DNA of 46,818 nt. It comes from Flavobacteriales bacterium. Its GTDB lineage: Bacteria > Bacteroidota > Bacteroidia > Flavobacteriales_D > Crocinitomicaceae. Positions 25,888 through 32,615 of this stretch are shown here, piece by piece; position 1 is the stretch's first letter, and each line of letters opens with the position of its first letter. Made by a program: the position numbers and the translations under genes. The stretch covers positions 1-46,818 of the forward strand of contig VEQH01000026.1 in the NCBI GenBank assembly GCA_018883325.1, written 5' to 3'. The notes under the pieces are model-generated. The model was not told where the DNA came from, ran no database searches, and saw only the letters and a list, made by a program, of their open reading frames with translations.

Positions 25888-26532
25888 TTATTGTTTGGGA
25901 TTCATGTTTTTAGCTTGAATTAATAACCCTTCAAATCTATCTATTTGTTTTATCCATTGAACAATTTCAGTATTTATGTACAATAGGGTTTCAAGAGTAC
26001 TATCATGATTTAATTTCAACATATTCAAGTCGTTACAAATGGGTTCGTAATGAAAAATTCGATTTCTGAATTTGCGAATATTATTTAGTTTAAATGACAT
26101 TGAACTTCTTTGCTTTTGCTCACTTGCCATCAATGGAAAAGCATGCATTAGAGGCTTCCAATAATCTTTTGCATATTTTTTATTGAACAATGCTGTCCAA
26201 AAACCAAGCGTTAATTCCGAAACCAATTTGTCAATTGTAAAAATCTTATTTGTAAGATAAATTTTTGATTTAGCTACTTTTATTTGGTCAATTAATTCTG
26301 GATAAGTTACTTTTTCATACCAATTTTCTGTCTTAAAGTGAATAGTGAAAGAATTATGAATGGAATTACGCAAGACTATCTCAAAATTCAATAATAATGG
26401 ATATAAAGCTTCTGCAATCTGCGTATTAATTTGGTAGTATTCTATAGCTTTTTGTCTTTCATTTGGAAATAATCGATAATATGTTTCAAGTCGACTTTTT
26501 GAAAACAACCGTTCTAAATCCTCTATTCGCAT
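25888..26532 (-). CDS. Abi-like (AbiD/AbiF type) HEPN protein, probable RNase effector
   Basis: 214 aa. The sequence fits the Abi_2 family of abortive-infection proteins: YYxLFPNERQKAIEYYQIN, then ALYPLLLNFEIVLRNSIHN and a C-terminal RKFRNRIFHYEPI. The last contains the HEPN ribonuclease pattern R-x4-H (Arg156, His161); a second RNxxH-like group is at Arg55-His59. HEPN Abi proteins act by RNA cleavage that stops growth during phage infection, and some are kept silent by a linked non-coding RNA. A good promoter lies directly upstream and strong hairpins lie on both sides. The start at 26532 is the first ATG after the promoter. Confidence 0.8.
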   Translation of the reverse strand: MRIEDLERLFSKSRLETYYRLFPNERQKAIEYYQINTQIAEALYPLLLNFEIVLRNSIHNSFTIHFKTENWYEKVTYPELIDQIKVAKSKIYLTNKIFTIDKLVSELTLGFWTALFNKKYAKDYWKPLMHAFPLMASEQKQRSSMSFKLNNIRKFRNRIFHYEPICNDLNMLKLNHDSTLETLLYINTEIVQWIKQIDRFEGLLIQAKNMNPKQ

Positions 26533-26554
26533 AAAAATATGTTAAATTTTTATT

Positions 26555-26584
26555 TAAAGATACAATTTTGTTGCATATTTGCAA
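26555..26584 (-). promoter_or_regulatory. Promoter of the Abi-like gene
   Basis: Minus strand: TTG (26582-26584), 19 nt, then TATCTTTA (26555-26562), seven of eight bases of TAnnTTTG at the ideal spacing. The predicted transcript starts about 15 nt before the ATG at 26532. Confidence 0.6.
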
Positions 26585-26590
26585 TGCGAT

Positions 26591-26645
26591 ACCCAGTAAA
26601 TCCTCTCTCTACTTATTAGATGATGAAACTGGGTTTTTGTTTTTA
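26591..26645 (+). terminator. Hairpin with T-tract on the plus strand, no gene upstream
   Basis: ACCCAGT (26591-26597) pairs with ACTGGGT (26628-26634) across a 30-base loop and is followed by TTTTGTTTTT on the plus strand. It looks like an intrinsic terminator, but no plus-strand gene leads into it. It could end a short RNA divergent from the Abi gene. Confidence 0.4.
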
Positions 26646-26701
26646 CATTTAATATTCTGAAATTGTTTTCTGTTAGTATTTCTGGAATCTCAAATGTACT
26701 C

Positions 26702-27199
26702 TCAAACAACACTACCATCCTCGCTTTGCCATAAGAAATTAAGAGTTCCAGGCCGTGTAAAAACATAACTGTTCTTTTTTCGATCAAAGCTAATTGGACA
26801 CGAAAATTTATGGCGCAAAACATCAATGTAATAATAGATCGTTCGCTCAGCAATACCAAAACGTTGTGCTAAATCGGTTACTGAGCCGGTTTTTTGTGCA
26901 TGAATAATCGCAACTAATTCTGTTAATCGAACAATCTGTCTGTTTTTTAGGGTCTCTGCATTTTCTTGCAAGGCAATGTTTTCAGTAAATTGCCAATGAA
27001 GCTTACCAGACTGCGTAAAAACAAAACTTTCTTTAAAATTGTCAAATTCAATGGGTGCTCTAGTTTCTTCGCGCAACAACACTAAATAATGATACACCAT
27101 GCGACGTGAAACCCCAAGCTGACTAGCTAATAAGCGTGGTCTTCCTGTTTGCTTGCGCTCGATAAGATAAATGAGTTTTTGAAGTTTTTCCAACAACAT
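26702..27199 (-). CDS. Double helix-turn-helix regulator
   Basis: 165 aa made of two similar halves. Half 1 (about 1-75) has LASQLGVSRRMVYHYLVLLRE, then PIEFDNFKESFVF and TQSGKLHW. Half 2 (about 86-160) has LAQRFGIAERTIYYYIDVLRH, then PISFDRKKNSYVF and TRPGTLNF. Each looks like an HTH_11/DeoR-type winged helix with a small beta hairpin, so one chain could contact two half-sites. It is separated from the Abi-like gene by 169 bases containing the Abi promoter. The 15-bp palindromes at 27399 and 22622 are candidate targets; this is unproven. No ligand domain is seen. Confidence 0.75.
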   Translation of the reverse strand: MLLEKLQKLIYLIERKQTGRPRLLASQLGVSRRMVYHYLVLLREETRAPIEFDNFKESFVFTQSGKLHWQFTENIALQENAETLKNRQIVRLTELVAIIHAQKTGSVTDLAQRFGIAERTIYYYIDVLRHKFSCPISFDRKKNSYVFTRPGTLNFLWQSEDGSVV

Positions 27200-27699
27200 A
27201 CAACACTAAATCGAATGAGCTCCAAAATTGTCCCGAGCAACGCAAATAATTGTGCCTGTGTTAATTGGTCTACTATCCCCTACTAAATGAAAATTATGCA
27301 TTACTTTTTTGGACAATTCTACTTTCCTGCACATCTGGTTCGCAGGACCACACCTTGATAGTTATTTCTACCACGGGTACAAAGAAAAATCACGTGGGTG
27401 CAATTAGATTGCAGTTTAAATTTTGGTGTTAATTTTTCTCAACACATTGTAAATGAAGCAGTACAATTAACCCCACTAAAAAGATGATTATTTGTTGATA
27501 AATACTAGATTTTGACTCACATCAAAAACCAATAATTACATGTTATAATTAGCTGTTTTTCAAACCATTAAATTCAATAAAAACACGATTCTACGAAATT
27601 ATTTTTGTATTAATTAAAGCCAAAACAATGATTTTTAGGATAGTTTTGGCCGTTATAAATACATTTTTATAATTAAAATTACGCATTTAAAAACAACAA
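27200..27699. other. 500-bp divergent intergenic region
   Basis: This lies between the double-HTH gene (minus) and the hydrolase gene (plus). It holds the near-perfect palindrome at 27399-27413, a TATTTTTG box at 27600-27607 on the plus strand, and an 8-bp inverted repeat GCCAAAAC (27619-27626) / GTTTTGGC (27643-27650) just after it. No gene was recognised. Confidence 0.4.
27399..27413. promoter_or_regulatory. 15-bp palindrome, operator-like (site 2)
   Basis: TGCAATT-A-GATTGCA, one mismatch from the perfect palindrome at 22622-22636. The preceding ~20 bases are also similar. It lies about 200 bases upstream of the double-HTH gene. Confidence 0.45.
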
Positions 27700-28476
27700 G
27701 TGAACTTGAATTACGTAAGCATTAACGGCAAAAAAGTCGCCTATATTCTTGAAAAAAACGTAGCGAACAAACCTTATCTAGTGTTTCTTCACGACTCACT
27801 CGGTTGTATAGAATTATGGCGCAATTTTCCAAGATTGCTAGCGGAAGCAAATCAATGTAACCTCATCATTTTCGATCGCTTAGGCTATGGCAAATCGGAT
27901 ACTTTTAACTCTCCTGAAAGAGCGTTGGATTACATGGAAAAAGAAGCTGATTTTTTGGAATTATTTTTAGCAACTTTGGAGGTAGAAGAAGCGCTTCTCT
28001 TCGGTCATAGTGATGGTGGTTCAATTGCGCTCATTGCAGCAGCAAAATATCCAAAACGCATAAAAGCCATCATCTGTGAAGGAGCGCATATTTTCGTGGA
28101 AGAAATTACGTTGAAGGGCATTCGTGAAGCAAAAAAAGGATATCAATCTACGAATTTGCCTGAAAAATTAGCCAAATATCATGGCGATAAAACGAAAGCT
28201 TTATTCGATGCTTGGACGGAAACTTGGCTGCGACCTGATTTTTTCAAATGGAACATCACTGCCTTTTTACCTCAAATACAATGTCCAACTTTGGTGATTC
28301 AAGGTGTAGCAGATGAATTTGGCAGCGAGAAACAAGTTGAAGGTATTATGAAAGGTATTTCTCACTCCGAAAAACAATCCTATCTTATTGAAGGAGCACA
28401 ACATACGCCACACAAAGAAGCCCAAGAAAAGACACTTGAAATTTGTCGTTCATTTATCGAAAAGTACATCCAATGA
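27700..28476 (+). CDS. Alpha/beta hydrolase
   Basis: 258 aa, GTG start; no ATG occurs before the conserved N-terminal strands. The oxyanion-hole strand is YLVFLHDSLG, and the nucleophile elbow is GHSDGG with Ser104. The acid is probably in GVADEFGS and the catalytic His in GAQHTPH. The length and motifs fit the general alpha/beta hydrolase fold of cytosolic esterase or lactonase type; the substrate cannot be told. The stop codon overlaps the next gene's start (ATGA, 28473-28476), so it was co-translated with the VOC protein. The now truncated partner may affect this unit's function. Confidence 0.85.
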   Translation: MNLNYVSINGKKVAYILEKNVANKPYLVFLHDSLGCIELWRNFPRLLAEANQCNLIIFDRLGYGKSDTFNSPERALDYMEKEADFLELFLATLEVEEALLFGHSDGGSIALIAAAKYPKRIKAIICEGAHIFVEEITLKGIREAKKGYQSTNLPEKLAKYHGDKTKALFDAWTETWLRPDFFKWNITAFLPQIQCPTLVIQGVADEFGSEKQVEGIMKGISHSEKQSYLIEGAQHTPHKEAQEKTLEICRSFIEKYIQ

Positions 28477-28850
28477 AACTCAAATCGATTCATCACATTG
28501 CGATAATTTGTAGTAACTATGAAGTATCGAAAGCATTTTATACCGAAACCTTAGGCTTGGAAATCATACGAGAAACCTATCGAGAGCAACGAAATTCATG
28601 GAAACTAGATTTAGCGCTTAACGGCCATTACATCTTGGAACTTTTTTCGTTCCCCAATGTACCTGAACGTCCCTCTTATCCTGAAGCTTGTGGATTAAGA
28701 CACTTAGCATTTGCATGCGAAAACATTGATCAGCACATTTTGGATTTGTCACTCAAAGGAGTGAAATGTGAGCCCGTTCGAGTCGATGAGTTTACAGGAA
28801 AGCAATTTACGTTTTTCTCGGTTTTCGAGTGTAAAGTTATTTTCAGATAA
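28473..28850 (+). pseudogene. VOC (glyoxalase-fold) protein of YaeR/GloA2 type, C-terminus replaced
   Basis: 125 aa. Residues 1-115 match the small VOC metalloprotein family: KSIHHIAIICSNYEVSKAFY, then LGLEIIRETYREQRNSWKLD, LELFSFPNVPERPSYPEAC, GLRHLAFACENID and VDEFTGKQFTFF. Metal-binding His are visible at the start (HHIAI) and in GLRHLAF. In intact relatives FTFF continues into ADPDGLPLELYE, whose Glu completes the metal site. Here it runs into ten unrelated residues read from the reverse strand of the duplicated tail-fibre segment. The last strand and the Glu ligand are lost, so the protein is probably inactive or unstable. It overlaps the hydrolase gene by four bases. Confidence 0.85.
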
Positions 28851-29159
28851 TCTTAATTCAACACCATCCGCACTTGTCATTCCAGTTGAAGTATTAGTGA
28901 AACCCAGTCGAAATGTTTTCCCTACATTCAAAGGAGGATTTGGAAATGGTGCAAAAGTGAAAAAATCAGAAGTTCCATTTAAATGGAGATTAAAGTTAGG
29001 CAAAGGTGTATTAGTGGTGGTGGTTGTGGATTTGGTTCCAATACCAACATAGCCTGCTTGAGTTGCATTTGAAATACTTACTGCTGGAAATAAGGATTGC
29101 TGCCCAAAAGAAAGTTGTGTTGCCATACTTGTTACGGCGATAAGAATAAGTTGTTTCAC
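28813..29159 (-). pseudogene. Truncated second copy of the tail-fibre-like gene (5' part only)
   Basis: The first ~116 codons match the gene at 9525-10523 almost exactly (MKQLIL for MKKLIL, LHLNGTS for LHLHGTS). Homology ends after NFTLENRE, where the DNA joins the VOC gene. The frame then reads on antisense to the VOC gene to a stop at 28749. The signal peptide is intact but the fibre and coiled-coil parts are missing. Most likely a non-functional fragment; it was copied together with its upstream DNA and so may still be transcribed. Confidence 0.88.
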
Positions 29160-29368
29160 CGTAGGTTAAAATTAAAGATTAATCAAACCTAAATAAAAAA
29201 ATACGGACTTTCCTGATTTTTAACACATCAAATTGTAAATTAGGTAATTATACCTAAGTGTTTTACCCTAAATTGAGCTAAAATTAAAAACTGAAAAACG
29301 CACTTGAATTTTAAACCTTATTCAATTGTTTCAATTCACGTTTAATTGAAAAATGATAATTTTCCATT
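28813..29368. repeat. Segmental duplication, copy 2 (inserted in the VOC gene end)
   Basis: Copy of 10177-10731 in the same orientation. The left junction is at 28813-28817, within TTTTTC, which fits both the VOC reading frame and the tail-fibre sequence (about 5 bases of microhomology). The right end passes into a udk-like patch. Confidence 0.9.
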
Positions 29369-29389
29369 GAAAAAACAGATGGGTTAATT
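29350..29389. repeat. 40-bp patch matching the interior of udk
   Basis: 38 of 40 bases match 6893-6932 inside the uridine kinase gene, including CATTGAAAAAACAGATGGG. Its first 19 bases also correspond to 10713-10731, where udk and the tail-fibre upstream region share AAAATAATAATTATCCATT exactly. The patch therefore bridges the two donors. Confidence 0.85.
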
Positions 29390-29415
29390 ATCGTTTAATG
29401 TTTAAATCAAGGTGA

Positions 29416-30564
29416 TTATTTAATCAAAATCTCGACGCGTCGATTTGCTTCTTTTTGAAGTGCGTCTTTTGGATCGGGATAAACAGGTTTTGAGTTTCCG
29501 AATCCAATGGCTGTCAAACGTTTAGGGTCGATTCCAGATTCTATCAAGTAATCCATAATGCGCAGGGCTCTTTTCTTAGACAGACGTACAGAAAATAAGC
29601 CACTAAAAGTTTTATCTTCGTTGACGTGCCCTTGAATTTCGATGGAAATTTGTGGATTTAAAACCATAAAATCGCGCAGTCTTTCCAAACGTGGGTAAGA
29701 ATCATCTAAAATTGTTGCCAAACCTGGAGAAAAGTAAATCTCGTCTAGTTTCGCAGTTGTGCCACGCTTGAAAGGTAAAAGTTTAATTGTGTCTTTGGTG
29801 TGACCCGAACTTGCAATTTTATATTCTGTTAAATCTTTTGAGTTGTAACCCTCTGCATCGATTTTAATGGTGCAGTTTTTTAATGTTTTATTGAGGTTCA
29901 AGAACAAATCACTTGCGAAATATGTACCGTCAATTTCTGATTGAGAAGAGATAGAAATACGCGCAGTAACTGGTTTTTTGGTGATTTCGTTGATGACGTG
30001 AATTGAATAAATTGGTTTGGCTTTGTTGTACACTAAATTCATCGTAAGTGTGTCCACAAATTCTTTTCCTTTTTCGTCAGTTGGTGTAAATTTCAATTCA
30101 AAATCTATCTTAGCCTTGCTTTTTTCTTGAGTTATGAAAAGAATCACGTATTCAAAACCATCTAATAAATCTATTGAAACGTTTTCTAATTCTGAGCAAC
30201 TTGACTTCATTTTTATGAAAACAGGTTCCGCTTTTTTAGTAGCTAAATCAATGCAACTTGAACCAACATTTGTTTTGAAAACAACGATGTGAAAACTATC
30301 TATTTGTGATTTGCATTTGATTTGAAGTTTTCCTCTTTTTCCAGGCTCAAATTTCGACCAAATTTGATTTTTTGATACACTCATATTCTTGATGTATCCA
30401 TAAACTTCTGATTTATCTACGCCTTTTTTCCCTGTGAAACTTAAGCTGTAAAGAGTACTTGAATTTAGCTGCACACTTCCTCTACACACACTGAAATCAT
30501 TCTTTTGATTGAAAGAAATAAAGCTAATGTGAACGAATAGTAAAGTAAAAAATAAGTTTCTCAC
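29416..30564 (-). CDS. OmpA-family protein
   Basis: 382 aa, GTG start at 30564, directly followed by a signal peptide (RNLFFTLLFVHISFISF). The N-terminal two-thirds is beta-rich with no recognised domain except a carboxypeptidase-regulatory-like stretch near residues 185-265. The C-terminal ~110 residues are an OmpA/Pal peptidoglycan-binding domain: IYFSPGLATILDDSYPRLERL, IEIQGHVNED, RLSKKRALRIMDYLIESGID and EANRRVEILI. Expected location is the periplasm or outer membrane, bound to the cell wall. It is the last gene of a three-gene minus-strand unit (32477 to 29416), 15 bases after the DUF4403 gene. The mosaic duplication lies just past its stop and may have displaced a terminator. Confidence 0.85.
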   Translation of the reverse strand: MRNLFFTLLFVHISFISFNQKNDFSVCRGSVQLNSSTLYSLSFTGKKGVDKSEVYGYIKNMSVSKNQIWSKFEPGKRGKLQIKCKSQIDSFHIVVFKTNVGSSCIDLATKKAEPVFIKMKSSCSELENVSIDLLDGFEYVILFITQEKSKAKIDFELKFTPTDEKGKEFVDTLTMNLVYNKAKPIYSIHVINEITKKPVTARISISSQSEIDGTYFASDLFLNLNKTLKNCTIKIDAEGYNSKDLTEYKIASSGHTKDTIKLLPFKRGTTAKLDEIYFSPGLATILDDSYPRLERLRDFMVLNPQISIEIQGHVNEDKTFSGLFSVRLSKKRALRIMDYLIESGIDPKRLTAIGFGNSKPVYPDPKDALQKEANRRVEILIK

Positions 30565-30579
30565 AGACGTTTTAACGGA

Positions 30580-31962
30580 CTATTTCATTTTTAGTTTCAA
30601 ATCGCCACTCAATTGTGCACGAACAACAATTGATCTTTCACTTAGGTAAACCGTTTTTATCTTTACAACCTCAATATTTCCTTTCATAGAAATGTCTTCG
30701 CTGAGGTTTGTGCTCAATTGTTCTGAAATCATTTTGCGGCTATCTTCAAGCATTGGCGTCATTTCAAACACTGCATTTTTTTTAATTTCTTGTAGAATTC
30801 TTTCGTTAAACAACCATTTCGCAGACTTTAGCAAAACGCTTTTTGTTTCGAGGTCAAAATCCAATTGATCCATGTAAAGCACTTGTTTCAATGTGTCGAT
30901 TTGTGGAATGCCTGTTAAATAAACAGTTCCTTTTTTCGCACCTTCAAAAGACATTTTAAAAAGCATTTTATTGTCTTGTGTTCCGTCGATACCAAGCTGT
31001 GTGACAATTATCTTTTTACCCTTTAAATCCAATACTTTGCCTTTCATTTGTTTGTTTAAAATGGAAGAAAGTGAATCATAAGAAGCATTGATGTCAATGG
31101 ATAAATCGAAGCCTTTTTTCTTTTTATACTCTTCTAATTTTGGGAGCGAAGTTTCTTTAATTACTTGTTTGTTTGTGCTCACAATTGGTGCAACTCCCAA
31201 ATTCAAATCGATACTTACTTTGTCGTTACTAAAACGCGGTTGACTGAATGCCATTGACTTGGGAAACAAGTACATAAAACCATAGGAATCTAAAGCAATT
31301 GGTTGTTGCAGTTCTTTCCAAACGTCTGCCAACATAGATTTTAAGTCGATGGATTGAATTTGTTTGTCGATTTCGTCTTCTAATTTAACCAACTGACCTT
31401 TCACTTGTTTTTTTACCTCCGAAGTTGCATCGTAACTAAAAACAGTGATTTTACAAGGGTCCAACATTTCAAATTTCTTCAATTCTGTTTTCGACTGGAA
31501 TTTATAATTGCTGTTAATATCTACACTTGTGGAATAGCCCACTTTAACGCGTCGCATCGGTTCGCCCACACCACAGCTTGCATACACGCGCGGAATCGTA
31601 CAGGTGCCACCGTCCCACAACTCATGACATTTTGGACAGTAGTTTAATTTCAACTCAAATTTACCAGCCACTTCATAATATAATTCGTTGGTTTTGAGGG
31701 TGAAATCTATTGGTTCACGGATGAATTTGTAGGCAAAACTGATTCCTTCACATTGTTCTTCTTTTCCATCAAATGATTTTGGTAAAGAGCTTTCAACTTG
31801 TTTTAATTGTTTTTTTAAATCAATTTCAATCGGAATTGCCACGCTTGATGTGATTGGATTTTCAATTGGTTTTTCTAAAACACGTTGACTAGGTGCAAGT
31901 GGCTCAATCGGTTTACAAGAAACGATTAAAAATAAAACAAAAAGAGCTGAAAATAGTCGCAT
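30580..31962 (-). CDS. DUF4403 family lipoprotein
   Basis: 460 aa. Lipobox LFLIVSC gives an acylated Cys at residue 16. The pattern is that of DUF4403 proteins: a conserved opening strand SVAIPIEIDLKKQLKQVESSLP, two related halves rich in beta strands, and a C-terminal ending with SIVVRAQLSGDLKL. A CxxC-containing insert (LNYCPKCHELWDGGTC...ASCGVGEP) lies around residues 105-135. DUF4403 is of unknown function; the fold is thought to be a lipid-binding tubular type, but that is not visible here. It starts two bases after the stop of the upstream gene. Confidence 0.75.
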   Translation of the reverse strand: MRLFSALFVLFLIVSCKPIEPLAPSQRVLEKPIENPITSSVAIPIEIDLKKQLKQVESSLPKSFDGKEEQCEGISFAYKFIREPIDFTLKTNELYYEVAGKFELKLNYCPKCHELWDGGTCTIPRVYASCGVGEPMRRVKVGYSTSVDINSNYKFQSKTELKKFEMLDPCKITVFSYDATSEVKKQVKGQLVKLEDEIDKQIQSIDLKSMLADVWKELQQPIALDSYGFMYLFPKSMAFSQPRFSNDKVSIDLNLGVAPIVSTNKQVIKETSLPKLEEYKKKKGFDLSIDINASYDSLSSILNKQMKGKVLDLKGKKIIVTQLGIDGTQDNKMLFKMSFEGAKKGTVYLTGIPQIDTLKQVLYMDQLDFDLETKSVLLKSAKWLFNERILQEIKKNAVFEMTPMLEDSRKMISEQLSTNLSEDISMKGNIEVVKIKTVYLSERSIVVRAQLSGDLKLKMK

Positions 31963-31964
31963 AA

Positions 31965-32477
31965 TTACTTGATTTTTTTGAGTTGAACACGTTGCACAAA
32001 AGCGGGAGGGAAGGAGTAAACTTCGGTGATTTCACTAATTCCAGTTGAAGATTTTCTGAAATCACTTTTCAGTCCACCCATCAATTCAAAGTATAAACCT
32101 TTCTTTTCTTTGGAAAGTCGCGAGGTAAAAAACATTCCGTTGACTTCATAAAAATCGTACAGAATATTTCCCATCAAGCGCATATCAATCAAAATTCCAT
32201 CTTTTTCATCCAGCAAAAACGTCCAAGAGGCTCCCGTTCGTTTGATGATGTAATCCTTTACAATTGCTTCTTTCCCAATTGGTTTATACGTCATGATATA
32301 AGACCAAGCACTATCTTTTTGAAGTTCTTTCATTTCAAAATCAACGGCAACTGTTTGTATGTTTTCGCCATTTATAATTTCCATTGTTCCAGCATATTTT
32401 CCCAACCAACCTTCAGGGAAGGCTTGAGCAAAAAATGATGAAATTGAAAAGAATAAGAATATAAAAGTTAATCGCAT
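31965..32477 (-). CDS. Small secreted protein of unknown function
   Basis: 170 aa. The signal peptide is MRLTFIFLFFSISSFFAQA. The mature part looks like a lipocalin or beta-barrel-like fold (WLGKYAGTMEIINGEN, ASWTFLLDEKDGILIDMRLMG, KGLYFELMGGL), but no family was recognised. It is first in the unit with DUF4403 and OmpA. Its start codon directly follows the U-run of a terminator-like hairpin, so its transcript must start in, or read through, that hairpin. Confidence 0.7.
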   Translation of the reverse strand: MRLTFIFLFFSISSFFAQAFPEGWLGKYAGTMEIINGENIQTVAVDFEMKELQKDSAWSYIMTYKPIGKEAIVKDYIIKRTGASWTFLLDEKDGILIDMRLMGNILYDFYEVNGMFFTSRLSKEKKGLYFELMGGLKSDFRKSSTGISEITEVYSFPPAFVQRVQLKKIK

Positions 32478-32503
32478 AAAAAAGGGCTCTAATTGAGCCC
32501 TTA
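32478..32503 (-). terminator. Terminator-like hairpin abutting the start codon at 32477
   Basis: Minus strand: AAGGGCTC-aatta-GAGCCCTT followed by TTTT and then ATG. It could end the icd transcript, or serve as a leader hairpin or attenuator for the downstream operon. Confidence 0.75.
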
Positions 32504-32505
32504 AA

Positions 32506-32539
32506 GTTATATGAAATCTAATAATAAATTTGTTTTAGC
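32506..32539 (-). promoter_or_regulatory. Possible promoter upstream of the leader hairpin
   Basis: Minus strand: TTG, 18 nt, TAGATTTC (seven of eight bases of TAnnTTTG). A transcript from here would start just before the hairpin at 32478-32503, making the hairpin the whole leader. Confidence 0.4.
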
Positions 32540-32615
32540 AACTTAGAACACTAAATTTTAGATAAACCTTATGTTACGCTATCCTAAACAAAGCTAAAAT
32601 TAATTGTACAAGCTT

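Noticed and set aside
26554..26859. 101-aa minus-strand frame overlapping the double-HTH gene end
   Set aside because: Half lies in another frame of the HTH gene, and the rest covers the Abi promoter and the 26591 hairpin. No signal of its own.
28749..28812. C-terminal part of the truncated tail-fibre frame
   Set aside because: These codons are antisense to the native VOC coding sequence, so they are chance extension rather than gene content.
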